DNA of 64,000 nucleotides from Marchantia polymorpha subsp. ruderalis (lineage: Eukaryota; Streptophyta; Marchantiopsida; Marchantiales; Marchantiaceae): contig AP031358.1 of assembly GCA_037833965.1 (NCBI GenBank), forward strand, positions 876,001 through 940,000. The letters are read 5' to 3'. Positions 1-12,200 of this stretch are shown here, one piece after another; positions within the stretch are counted from its first letter, which is position 1; the number at the start of each line of letters is the position of its first letter. The notes beneath the pieces were generated by a model. The model worked only from the letters and a program-made list of their open reading frames with translations. It was not told where the DNA came from and did no database searches. Position numbers and translations under genes: made by a program.

Positions 1-720
1 AGACATGACTTGAACTACCATAATCACAAAATTCCTTTGTTATGAGGTGGAAAATTTTGTGTACTCGGGATCTGTACGCCTCTTACAACCTCAATGTTCG
101 GTAATCTTTTTCTTGTTAGAACCTTGAGACTTTGCTCTCGTTAGCATCCACAAGTTATTTTATTATTGTTTCTTACTGACTCACTACTTTCAGCCAACGT
201 TTTTTTACTCAGTGGTAGTTCATCCAGTGTCTATGCATTAAAAATCAGCACATTGGCTTCAATTTGCATCACCTCATCTGATCTAACCTTCCTTCCAACA
301 CGACTCGCCTTCAGCTATCCTCACCTCATCAGTCATTCCTTAAAACAATACTCGGTCTCTCTTGTCTTCTGTGTGTTTCACCTACACACAGCCAAAGCAA
401 CAAAACAAAAGACTCCCATTCGTTTCTTTTTTGCTTGCAGACCACAAAACAATCATATTCTACGTCAATGCTGATCTCTCTTTCCACTGATCTGATTCTC
501 TTCCTCTCACTTTGAGCTCAAACTACTCCATCAAGTCCATTAATTACTAACTAACTTAAAGAAACTCGTGTTTTGTTTTGTTTTTTACTATTTCACCAAG
601 TCCACTACATTTTTAGCATTTGAAATACCTCGCTTCGTCAAACAAACAACGAATCGAACTAATTTTACTCTATTACGCTCTTGCTCACTCTCGCCAACGA
701 ATAAAACCTATGGAAGCATA
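1..720. other. Left-edge sequence without recognisable gene
   Basis: AT-rich, T- and C-rich sequence with no ORF longer than about 100 codons and none resembling a known family. I see no exon with family resemblance, no RNA gene and no transposon ends. It could be the intron or flank of a gene lying outside the window. Confidence 0.4.
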
Positions 721-724
721 GTAA

Positions 725-1244
725 GAGAATTTTTCTAGCTCTTTTTTTCAAAGAAATATAACATGCTCCAACATATCTGCTGGCGTGCTAACAAAAAATG
801 AGTTGACTACATTATCATGTCCAACCCAATTATACAAACTTAAAAACAATGAATTAAAAAACAATTCCAAAAATGCTTGATTTAAACCGATGTAACTCTA
901 TTAGTTTATAACAATGTTGTTAAAAATAAGAATTTCATGATTACTATATTAAAATCATAAATTTCTTTGTCTAACCATATATATATATATATATATGAGA
1001 ATTTTTCTAGCTCTTTTTTTCAAAGAAATATAACATGCTCGACATATCTGCTGGCGAGCTAACAAAAAATGAGTTGACTACATTATCATGTCCAACCCAA
1101 TTATACAAACTTAAAAACAATGAATTAAAAAACAATTCCAAAAATGCTTGATTTAAACCGATGTAATTCTATTAGTGTATAACAATGTTGTTAAAACTAA
1201 GAATTTCATGTCTTTGTTTTACTCTATATATATATATATATATC
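725..1244. repeat. 272-bp tandem duplication ending in TA microsatellites
   Basis: Two near-identical direct copies start with GAGAATTTTTCTAGCTC at 725 and 997, an offset of 272 bp. They share nearly all of their first 200 bases, differing by a few substitutions and a one-base deletion (CTCCAACATATC against CTCGACATATC). Each copy ends in a run of TA repeats, at about 977-996 and 1226-1244. Each copy also contains the same short A-rich segments, and no ORF is conserved between them. The arrangement suggests a recent local duplication between the TA tracts. Confidence 0.9.
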
Positions 1245-1245
1245 G

Positions 1246-3100
1246 GTTATCACTCATAGATGGAGCTTCTTGGAAACATTTTTGAACATGTCAAAAGATG
1301 CAGTTCAGACCCAAGGTTAAGTTTTGAATATATGATCATCTTTGACATGTTGTAGGTTACCGGGCTACAAGATCTCGTTTTCCACAAGATACTTTTACAA
1401 ATATCATATTTGATTAATGAATCAAGCATAGAATTTTTAATAAATATATATTAAAATTAGTACCAACTAAATATTATGATTTATCATTATTTAGAATCAT
1501 TTGAAAAATTCAATTCAAAATATTAAAGATTTAGTACTTAAGATATTTATATTATAGGCAGGATGTGGAAAAAATCTGCAATAATCAAAATAAACTTCCA
1601 ATTCATATAACATATAATGAATCCATTATGATTTAAAATATAATATCAAAGAAACTCAAAAACTTGAATATCTTAGATCAATCTTTTGTCTAAATTCATC
1701 TCTGAATGCACAATTTCTTGACAGTAAATACTTAAAATAAAAAACTCTTTCATTATTAAAAATTTATACAGTATATAAATTTTCTTCAAAATTTTGATTT
1801 ATACTTGAAATAGTTTGATAATTGTAGTGTAACTGACATATGTAAATTATGTTAGAAAATTTCATGTGCATTTTCAATTGTAAAGATAAGATTAAAATTT
1901 TACTGATTCCTCAAATGAAACAAATTTTGTGATACAAGATTATATCTTTAATCAGAATTGAATCATTCACATATTCTACTATAATTTTCACAAATGAGTT
2001 TTAAGATCAAAGGACTCACTTTTCATCTCATGATAATTTGAAGCTTTAGAAATATTGCTTTGATTTCATTGATGGATCAATTAAAAACATTCACCACATA
2101 CATATGAAAAAAATCTTAGATGCGTTTATTCTTATATTTTGTTTAGAAATCTCATTATAGATTCACGATGTCTACCCCATAGAGCCTTTTCAAGGGTTTA
2201 TTTAACTTGACACACTTATTGCGTGTCCAAAACATTTAGTCTTTCAAATCCATTACCCCGTAACTTAACTTATGATTGCGTGGGTTCAATACTAGGGGCT
2301 TGTGGTCCACCAACGCGAGAGTGTCTACCGATTGAATAAGATGCTGAGTGTGAAACACAAATTCTTCGAAGTTTCTCACCATTTTCTGTCCATCCCACTC
2401 AATAATTTTCGCATAATGGATGTTCTTTTCTTCGATTCATGGTCCCCAAAACATGGCATCCTGACCGATCCTCGTTGACCTTCGTACCTCACTCGCTAAA
2501 TCTCGAGAATCAGATTCATATCCTTGCATGCATCTTCTTGGGGTGCTACCTGCATAGATGGCTTAATGATTGAGTAGTTATCAGATGGCAATACGTAGAA
2601 GACAATGCATCTAAATTGTTTGTAAAATATAACTGTTTCATAAAGATAACGTCAAATCGAGTTCCAATCATTCATATACATTTCGTCTATCAGGTGTAAA
2701 ATTCGTGCAAAGTAGTAATGTCTAAACAAATTAATAGTTTGGATCCAACAAATTTCATTCTTTTTACTCCAATTTTTTCTTTTCTTCCACCTACAAATCC
2801 TCCCGAAGTCCTCTTTCTTTGTGTGATGTATGTTTTGAACCCGCTATGACTTGAACTCACGAGCTGCACGTAGGCTTAGTCAGTTATGCAATTGCAGAGA
2901 TTGAGCCTTAGAGCCAGATACATGAGTTCTCTATGTTGCCTTTGGCACGTGGGCTGGATTTACTCTGGACTTTGTTGGCCCCTGTTCTGTTTGCATGGAT
3001 GGTATTTCATAACAATGCATTCCATGCATCTGCCCATCTCTCAATATTTTCGTTCCAACGACAAGTACTTTGAATAGGAGGGCATGAATTTAACGAAGCA
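1246..3100. other. AT-rich intergenic sequence
   Basis: The segment to about 2150 is strongly AT-rich with short homopolymer runs. From 2150 the composition becomes mixed, but no reading frame is convincing. No splice-consistent exon, RNA gene or terminal repeat was found. Confidence 0.4.
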
Positions 3101-3253
3101 GGAGTGAAAACAGATGTAGAGATGTCAGATTCTCCAACTTGCCCAGCTTTGAAGGTCTCTAGGGCGTTTACCAGTCTTGATTCATAACCAAACTCTGGAG
3201 CTCATCCCCTCCAACGTACAGGAGTACGAAATGTGCTAACTGACGCAAATCGC

Positions 3254-3294
3254 GGCTATCTGTCGGCAGTAATTACTTCTGCGGACAGATAGCC
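3254..3294. repeat. Inverted repeat, 16-nt arms
   Basis: GGCTATCTGTCGGCAG at 3254-3269 and CTGCGGACAGATAGCC at 3279-3294 are inverted complements except for one central G/G mismatch. They are separated by a 9-nt AT-rich spacer. It would form a stable hairpin as RNA from either strand. It lies at the left edge of the ~150-bp repeat array. Confidence 0.8.
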
Positions 3295-3317
3295 AAAAGA
3301 AAATCTTGCGTCAGAAG

Positions 3318-3935
3318 ACATGAGAACCTCAAACGCAGATATGAAGTCGAATGTTTATTTGTTACTCGACATATTACTGGAGAATGTAGAATTATCAGAT
3401 TCTCCAGCTGCCTAACTCTGCAGGAATATTGCCCATTACTATTATTTTGACTCAAAAGCAACTCGTGCATTAGGCGACATGAACCTTAAGGTGCAGGGAT
3501 TTTGTCAATGAGGTCATATTCCAATCGATACAGGAGTACCAGATCAGATGATCCAATTAGGGTAACCCTTCTAGTATGTGATCAGTCAAATGAATCGCAC
3601 GCAAATCCAACACGTGCATTAGATGACATGAACGCAAAGGACGAACAGAGTTTGCCTTTTAGCTCATCGCCCGAAAGATATAGTATCCGCAGATGCTCAC
3701 ACTGGCCCATCTCCGCGGGTATCTAACATGTGAAATAGTTCTCATTCAAATCCAACACGTGCAGTAGAGGACATGAATCCAAAGATGCAAAGATACTAGC
3801 ACTGAGCTCATAGCCCCAAAGCTATGGATTTACGTCATACTCGAACCAGCCAAGCATTTCCGGTATATCTTCTGCTAACTGTTGTTGAAATTCTATTTGC
3901 ATTGAAAACATGAACCCAAAGACGAAGTGAATTTT
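3318..3935. repeat. Divergent tandem array, five units of about 150 bp
   Basis: The core ACATGA(A/G) followed by an A-rich 'CCAAAGA'-like segment recurs at 3318, 3477, 3626, 3771 and 3908, spacings 159, 149, 145 and 137 bp. The best-preserved flanking stretch, AAATCCAACACGTGCA, is shared by units 3 and 4, with weaker matches before units 1, 2 and 5. Copies are highly diverged and no frame stays open across the array, so this is an old minisatellite or the remnant of a gene with about 50-residue repeats. Confidence 0.6.
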
Positions 3936-3999
3936 GCACACAAGTCCTGCCTTGTCATATGCAAGGTACATGTAGACCCGGAGAATAGTGCAGCGATTC

Positions 4000-6900
4000 C
4001 ATCGTCCTCTCAAATTTTGAAGTCTCGATGCGGAAGTGGTTCTCCGAATTCAGAAGATATCTGATTATGCAGCTCAAATAATGGAGTACTTTATAAAGCC
4101 AACAGTGATAAATGATAACAAACCCAAAATTTTACAGAAGATTAAAACTTTTGATGTTAAATGACTAAAGCACGAGTTAGACAGATCTCAGAAGGGAAGA
4201 ACAAATAAATACAATTGGAAGATCAACCACAGATCAATTCTCACCTTGAAATAAGACCTATCAAGACCTTTTAAACTCGCTTGATAGTATTCACCTGTCC
4301 TTATATTCTTATTGGGTTCAAATGTTATATCGGACACCTAACTTCAGATTTCAGCATTGTCATGAGCAGAATATGCTTATGACTTTACCATTATCAACTG
4401 TCCAGCCTGATCTATCAAGTTGTTACTATGCATTCTGGCCTTAATTTGCAAGTACATTACAGTATAACTTAAGCTCTCTGTCGTCGGACACAAGTGTAGA
4501 AGTTTCAGAAGAGAGTAAATATTACAGCAAATAAGCGATTGATAGGAAAGAGTTCCAACTTTTTGAGATTGAGAATCTGAGATCATTTGTCAAGAAGGAA
4601 AGTAACTGTCGGGAACGAGAGGGCATTACAAGTATTTGGTTCGCTGTAAGACCGTATTTTCATCTACAAGTCTTCGCGTTTTCCCGTCTTCAATGATGAA
4701 GCAGGGCACCTGTGTATGGAATCTTTGCCTGAAATTCGCTTCCCAAGAAACATGCGCCACTGGAGTTCGGTCAGCTGTTGTCGGCAGTAGTAGCGTTACT
4801 AGCAAACAAGAGTTTGTGGACACTGGAAAACTACAACAACCTTCAAGAATGATAGAAGTTTTGTTAGACACGAATTATGGAAGGCTCTGAGAATACACCC
4901 AGAACTTCCTGGGATTCCAGTGAAAGAACGCATGAACACACCTAACAATAAACGCTTTGTCAAGAGCAACATTCCACATTTCGAAAGGTTAATAATTCCA
5001 AGTCGAAGGCCCTCGGCAAAGGATCAGTGAGAGTGTTAACCAGTTACTTCGCTCAGTGTCTGTACTGGCTGCATCCACAGTCTTGGGACTATCTTCTGTT
5101 CTTTATGTGGCCTCTAGATTATGCCTTGGACCGATACAGAACCTTCGAGACAGAGGAATCTCCAAAACGCTACACAATTGCTTCTTACGAGAGCATCAAA
5201 CATTCCAGAGGTATGTTGTGAGCGTGGCTCTGGAAATGCAGACGGTGAAGATCCGCTTTTTCCCACGATCAGCTTCAGCAACGTTGAAAATGATTACTGC
5301 GAAGGAATATGTCCATGCCTGCATGCATTTCCTTCCATTACAGCGTCATCGATAGGACGAATACAATAGATTTTCCTCTCTGTAAGCAGACGAATGTAAA
5401 GGCCGTGGAAAGATTATCTATACATTATGTGGCTTTGGAAGGCCACATCGTAGAGAGGACAATGTATGAAGCAACACCACACAACTGTAGAGCAGGACAT
5501 TCATGGTGAAACAGAGGGGACCTTTTGTATGGGAATTAAAATTCAGGATTCAGCTGGCACGTAGGCATTGAAAACACCTTATTGTGGCACTCGTTCGTAG
5601 ACCCGTGACATGCGCTTTTGGTACAGAAAAACGAAATTTACCAATGCACCAAAAGAAAAAATCGCTGCATTTCCTTTATATTTTATGAGGGAAGATTAGT
5701 TGTGTGTTACAATTATGATTAATAAAATGTTATGATTAAAAGCTTTCATCTTCAATGCAATAATATCATATATTTTAAATCATACTCAGCATTGTTTCAA
5801 ACAATTATCTTCTAGTTATGGAATTTTCCTCTCGAGTACTCTTGATATTTTCATATACTTTTTAACCTCTAAAAACTTACATGTATTATTTTCACGATGG
5901 CTACATTATGATAAAAATGATATGTTAATAATCATATAGCCAAGATCACAGCTGTTTTTTTTCTATCTGTGAGATTTTAGAGAATCTTTCACCTGAGTTA
6001 TCCAAGTCCACTACCTCCTGTCTTTCTGTCTCTTAAGGCCCTTGAGAACCACTCTAGTTCCATATGCCTGAACGATTTGCAGATTAACAGGAATATTTAT
6101 GTGGCTTCTTGCAACACACAAGGAAACTTCTTCGGACCACGAATCCTTGTCAAATGGCTTGCTTGGTAAATATTCGTGGCTTGCTGGGAGATGTCATAAC
6201 ATGCGGAACCTTCATCATAAATTCGAAATTTCCCAACTCTCGTATGTCAATATTTCTTCAAGGAAAGAGATTAATCAGTTATCCTTTCAGTCATCTCGTT
6301 TCGACCTTTCATGAACAAACTGCCAGTGTGGTAAATCACGAGCGCCAATATCCGAACTTTGGATCCTTCCGAAAGCTTTTGGACGAGGGAGGTAGATTGA
6401 AACTTATCAACATGACACTGAAATTTAAGCATGACACACATTTCGATGCCCGTCATCAACAGCGATGAAAACTGGTGAGTGCAATCGCGATCTCGTCCCA
6501 AATACAATCCAACAACAATTTACACAGACCAAAGACCGAGAACTCTCTTGGACGAGACTATTCCTCGAGGTTCAGTTTCTTTGTTGAAACTGCTTGCCAG
6601 AACGGACCCTTGCAGGTACTCAGCAGACTGGGAAATGGGCCAACTTTCCCCGCCGATGGCATAGTGCGCCATTAGATTTATTGTAAAAAATACAACAGAT
6701 GACATCATAATCATTTCTCCATGGCAAGTGTGGTCTTCAATCTGGTCAAAAAGCTTAGCTCATATTTATTTTTTGGATAATCACCTCTCTGCATCTGGCC
6801 TCGAGGGTCGAGGGCCGAAATCTACCAGATAAACTTCTAAGAGGCAGTGAGCTTTCTTGATGCCATGCTGATGAGTAAAGGAAAAGGAAGAAGCTTCGAA

Positions 6901-7900
6901 ACCGTGGACAGAAAAAATGTGCAAATACTCTGGCTCATAGTATTCTGGCCTTGTAAGCTTGGATGATTCAAGAAAATTTTGAGTCTCTGGATCTATCACG
7001 GATCATGTGTCGGTTTCACCGGTGTTCTTTTTCATGAAGGATGCCAACCTTGCAATGATTTCCGTGGGCCGAATCAAGATGTAGCCCACTGTGGGAAAGA
7101 GGAACCACTGGGCACGAAATCTCTCCTCGGTGATCGATCTCTACATCCTGATAAGAGAATACGTAATACACTCGTTTCGGACACACGGACTCGTGTGTCT
7201 GAAACCAAAGAGCTATCTTTAAGTGTCTTTCTTAATTAGAATTGAAAACTTGATTAACTACTCACCTTACGAGGCTTCTGTAAATATTACTGGGTGCATT
7301 TGTAACAGTTTCAATATATTACCTCTAGAGAATCAAAAGAACTGATTTTAAGTATGTCAACTTCTGCCTATCTACTTGAACTCATTTCTTAAATATTATT
7401 TGACGTTTATTTGATCTCAGAAATTTTGAACTTACAAAAGGTCACGGCTGCAAACATCAATGAATAGCTTTGACTCGCAATGTGTGGAAATGGGATGGAA
7501 TGTGTAGAATGGGGATGTTAGACAGAACAATCTTACTTAAAACTGCAATTTTACGTCCAATGCAATTCAACATAGTTTGATAGCTCTTGATTTTCTTTTA
7601 TCTCGTCTGTTAGCTTCTGACTCTAATAAAATGAAGTTTGACAAGACACAATGAACCTGAAAGCAGGACAGACTGAAGAAGTTCATATGAGCTCACATGA
7701 AATATTGCCATGTGTCACATAGTAGACTTTGAGTGTAATGATCCTTCAAACTTCTTGGTTGTAAGATCCCAGCAATTATGAACATGATCCGCCACAAAGG
7801 AAATGCTTCAGTGGAGTTAGAGTTCTGATTCAGGTCTACTTGAGAGTTGATTGGCCTGTTGAAATGTCCACAACGTTATCACCCTTCTACAGTTACTAGG
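4000..7900. other. Long interval without a secure gene
   Basis: Several ORFs of 60-119 codons occur on both strands but most begin at non-ATG codons and none matches a family I know. The most protein-like stretch is on the minus strand at about 6781-7130. It shows two adjacent runs of plausible sequence interrupted by a stop, as a decayed gene or two exons might. I cannot name it. Confidence 0.35.
7174..7205. repeat. Inverted repeat, 14-bp arms
   Basis: GTTTCGGACACACG at 7174-7187 and CGTGTGTCTGAAAC at 7192-7205 are inverted complements with a single mismatch and a 4-nt GACT loop. It stands alone in intergenic sequence, about 740 bp downstream of the F-box gene stop (that gene runs on the minus strand), so it could affect the 3' end of its transcript. 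Confidence 0.8.
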
Positions 7901-7942
7901 TCTTAAAACGCCCCGAGAAACACCGAACAGCCCCTTGTCAAT

Positions 7943-9229
7943 CTACTGCACATCAGCCAGTGACGGCTGGAAGGATATTACCCTTATTGAATTCGTCTCC
8001 CAATGCCAGAATCTTGCTTCATCGTCCACATGTTCAGGCAACCACTCCCACGAGCCTTTTTTAACATTGTGAGCTACAACAGCCAGTTTCACTCCCTTAT
8101 TCGTCAATCTTTTCACTCCGTCCTGCTTGCAAACACACTCCAAGCCAACGAAGTACATATTGTCTCCCTCTCCTATGCAACGAATCTCCCTGTATATGGG
8201 TGCGGACATGACTGAAAGATTGAGCCGCCGGTACACATCTTTAGGCATTTCTCCGATTTTCTCCCACTCTTTCCCCAAATTTTTCTCCATTCCCTCATCA
8301 TTCTTCTTGAAGAAACACCAAGAGAGACTGTCCTCACGCGAGGTTAAGGTTCTAGCCACGTAAATCAGATGGCCTCCCGATTCCACCAAGCGTGGGCTGT
8401 CTGGACCAATATGAACTGGTAAAGTGAGAATCTCACTCCACTTGCCCGACGATGGATCGTAGCTACCAATGATGGGGTGCATGTGCCTGTCCAGAAATCT
8501 GGGCTTTCTCAAATAGTACAAGCTTCCCTTGTGTGAAACTGCGGAGTAGATGCAATATGGATCGGTTTTTGGACCAGGTACCACGCTCCAGGACCTTGAC
8601 TTCGAGTCGTATACAGAGTGTAGAGGATCGTCCTTAAATGAGACTAGTAGCTTGTAGTGGAGGTGTTGGTCATCGCAAACCACCCACACGTGACCACCTC
8701 GACGATTATCTGGTAGCTTCAAGAGATTGGACTTCTTTGTAAGCGGGTTGCAAATTATGACAGAGTTTTCCATTTCCGAATTCTCACGAAACGCACAAAG
8801 CAGAAAAAGCAAGCCCGATCGTCCTCCGGTGATGAAACGGCATTCCGTCAATACCCTCTCACCGTCTGATAAAAGAGGTAATAAGAATATCAGATCGATG
8901 GAAAGCCACTCTCTGGCTTTGTCATTGTAAGCGGAGATGGAAGCCAGGCTGAAAACATCAGAACGAACGATCAGAGGCAGATTGTGAGCAAATTTTCTCG
9001 AAGGATGCAGTTCAGTCAAGATCAGTCTGTTCCAGTTCTTGCACACCGTCCGCCACCTCAAAAGGTCCTCGAGAGGAACTCTCTTGATGATGGCATCGTT
9101 GATTTCATGGGGTAAGAACAACCACAACTCAGACAGAAGATCGATCTGCTTCATCTTCTTACATCTTTGATCTTTCTTTCTGCCCTCTTTTTCAGAAGAC
9201 CGACCACCCTCAGCGTTTGACGGTCTCAT
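7943..9229 (-). CDS. F-box protein, kelch-like C-terminal region
   Basis: A single-exon protein of 428 residues, probably the substrate-recognition subunit of an SCF (Skp1-Cullin-F-box) ubiquitin ligase. An F-box lies at about residues 36-75. Its recognisable features are LPHEIND and LEDLLRWRTVCKNWN, the latter matching the usual 'L..L.R.R.VCK.W' pattern. Upstream is a basic, charged N-terminus. The remaining ~330 residues resemble the plant F-box-associated/kelch type, with ICNPLTK, a 'W..V' strand at SRSWSVVPG and YDPSSGKW marking successive beta-propeller-like blades. The reading frame is open 66 nt further upstream but without an ATG, so I start at the first ATG, 9229. A second ATG 26 residues in would still keep the whole F-box. 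The substrate cannot be inferred. No intron is needed. Confidence 0.85.
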   Translation of the reverse strand: MRPSNAEGGRSSEKEGRKKDQRCKKMKQIDLLSELWLFLPHEINDAIIKRVPLEDLLRWRTVCKNWNRLILTELHPSRKFAHNLPLIVRSDVFSLASISAYNDKAREWLSIDLIFLLPLLSDGERVLTECRFITGGRSGLLFLLCAFRENSEMENSVIICNPLTKKSNLLKLPDNRRGGHVWVVCDDQHLHYKLLVSFKDDPLHSVYDSKSRSWSVVPGPKTDPYCIYSAVSHKGSLYYLRKPRFLDRHMHPIIGSYDPSSGKWSEILTLPVHIGPDSPRLVESGGHLIYVARTLTSREDSLSWCFFKKNDEGMEKNLGKEWEKIGEMPKDVYRRLNLSVMSAPIYREIRCIGEGDNMYFVGLECVCKQDGVKRLTNKGVKLAVVAHNVKKGSWEWLPEHVDDEARFWHWETNSIRVISFQPSLADVQ

Positions 9230-9299
9230 GGGACTTCCAGAATCAAGTTTCAGGAGCCTAATTCCATAAAAGTTTGGGAGCTCACGAAGTTGCAAATAT

Positions 9300-12200
9300 C
9301 AGCCAAAATGCCAGCATGAATTAGTGGAACTCTGTGAAGCCATGCGATTCAAATAGTTCTCGGTAATGAGGTAATGTAGTCCAGTAGTGTGGAAACGCGT
9401 TGCACTCTCGTCTTAGTTCCAAGAGGGAAAGTTTATCTGACAACAATCCACTTGACTCACCAGAATGCATCAAGTTGAAGTTGAGACTGCATCATCAACA
9501 TAATCCTCATTCTGCCAACTGGTGCTGCTATGGTGTAGCAGTTGTAATCATAACGCTTCTTCTTGTAAGGCTAATACTTCACCGACTGGCGGCGGAAGAT
9601 TTTTAAATTTTTTTAGGCTTGAACATGTCAAAATACTTCTGGCTCCTTCCATCGAAATTCTATGAAAGCAATTTGGCACACTCTTGGAACATAAGAATTC
9701 AAAAAAGTGTTCTAAAAAATGTATTCAGAAGATGTGCACTAGCCCGATCTCGCTTGAACTACAGAAACATGTGCCGTGACTCTCATCAGCTGATCAGAAA
9801 AGTTTCAGCGTGAAGGGCCGTCCGTGTTCAAGAATGGAGCCAAATTCTGTCAATGTCCAGAATTCGGTTTCAACCGCTTGAGGGAGTCGATGGTTCTACT
9901 GCTTCATGTCCATGAATCTCCATGTTCAAGTTGGACCTGAGTTTGTAACGCTTGGTTGTGCCGTTGTGAGGGAAAAGACTACTATGCTCTGATTAAAAAT
10001 TCTTGAAGTACTTAAGTACATAAAGCGGTCCAAAATTTACTTCTGAACAAAATCAATGATACTTCAATAGTAAACTCTGTATATTTACAGCAGTAAATTT
10101 AACCGCTAAATTTACAACGTTGTGATACAGTTCAGTCAACTTGCTTACAAATTTCAAAAAAATGGCCTCATTTCACACACCATTCCACACAAAGATTAAG
10201 ATTCTTCTAGAACTATCAGGTTAAACATCTGTTATATACGTATTATGGAAATAATTCCAACAAAGAAGGTGAAAGAAATAATATACTAAATCAAACACAG
10301 TAATGCCTTATTTATGAACATGACGATGAATGAAAAATTGTGATGATTTATTTTAATATTTGGAAAGCTTCCGTCAGCTGTGAACTTGAATTTCACAAGA
10401 TTCATAATGATACATATCTCATTTATGAAGTTATTGATTCATAAATAGTTACATGCAACAAAACGATGGTTTATATTTCATATAAAAAAATCAAAAAATA
10501 TATAGAAAACATTCTTCATTTACAATCATCATTCTTTTTCGGAAATTTGAATTTTAGAAATGCATTACAATTATTCTTGATCAATGTCGATTGGAAAACA
10601 AAATTTTCCCATTTCCAAATTAGGAATGGTATACATTGTACACTAAAGAGTCAAATAAGACCAATTGATTTACACCTACATCTTATGTATGTATAATTCA
10701 AATGATAGCTTGGCATTTACTTTGAAATTTTTTAATCCTATTAGTTTAAATAAGATATTGTAACATATTCCTAGAATGCTTTAAGTTGAATTTAGATAAT
10801 TAAAACAAAAACTGGAAGTTTGAAGTCTATTCACATTGTTGTATTATGTAAATATGAAAATTGATTCATTCAAATGAGACTTGTCTTGTAAGCATAGAAT
10901 AAATAATAAGTCAAATGTATTAAATCTTATCCAGCATCTAATTTCTTTTTATGCTGATATAGCAATAAATTTTTTTATTGTTATTAATTTGATAAAAAAA
11001 CTAGTTGCATTTTCACATAAAAAATCAAGCTTGTCATTGAAATAATAGACTTGTATGTCAAGCATATTGGTATTATATAGCGTCATTCCTGTCTTTACAA
11101 ACTAGTATCATCACTCTACAGCAGTTTACGGACCAAAAAAATCATTTCACCGGGTATTATGCAGCTGTAGATTACAAGTGCATGAAGTGATCCCCTAGTT
11201 TGGTTACATATGCACTTCCAGTAGAACCGGACTTCATATTTCTATCACTTTATGAAGAGGAAATTACTTGATGGAACCCGGGGAAACTCAAAACACTTAT
11301 GGACCCAATAGGTTTCATTTTACCCCAGGACCCCAGGTTTTCAGCCCACCACCGTCTTTGATGTTCCAATACTATCTAGGGTTATTTCGAGTAGAACATG
11401 AAGTCAAGACAAGACCATATCGGAAGTAATCCAAACTCATGGTGCCCGTAATTTTCTTAGACATGGCTGCGAACGAGTAGACAAAGTACTCTGTCCCAAC
11501 AGAACACTCCCCACCCTTTAGAGCAAATCAGTAGGTATTAAGAACATGGGTTACGGTGGCAGTCGAATGGGGTAAAATGAAAATGAGATTTAGTTTCCAA
11601 GGGTTCATCAAGTAATTACTGCTTTAGGAACCATGGTCATATGGTAATTGCGATCAAACATGTGACCAACTATGATATGTAAACTCCGTGAAGTGTCATA
11701 TCATCGTTCTTGGGATAGCATGATGAACTGTCTCCTCTCTTGTAAACAAGAACGATTGCAATTTGCGTTCTGTCCACTTGTTGTGTATTTCAATCGTATT
11801 TTGTTTCATTTCTTTGAATCAACGATTGGAAGACTGCTACTTGTGTTCTGTGCACTTGTCTACCTTTTTCTTCGTCCGCAGCTTCTATTCTTTTTGTACA
11901 GACAATTGCAAGATTGCAATATGTGTCCTGTCCAGAAGTCTTCTACTTCTCATCTGCAAGAGCTTTTCATGTCGACTTCATGTCGTGAAGTATCAAGTTG
12001 AGTGTATCAGAGACTCACGTCAACAGACTTTAGAAGGCTGTGGTGTTGGAATTGTTGACTTTAATCAGATGACTTTAATGTTCGCTGTACACTCATGATC
12101 AATGACTATAATCCCAAATTCCGGAGTTCCGGACGCAATATCCAGTCGTCTAAAGAATCTGAGTTTTGTGATCCATTCTCGCCAATCGGATGTCGGAAGA

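Noticed and set aside
166..474. 102-codon frame near the left edge
   Set aside because: It starts at a non-ATG codon and has no recognisable features.
2830..2915. tRNA-like segment on the minus strand (GAGTTCAAGTC resembling a B box)
   Set aside because: No convincing A box at the right distance and no cloverleaf pairing; it may only be a fragment of a SINE-like sequence.
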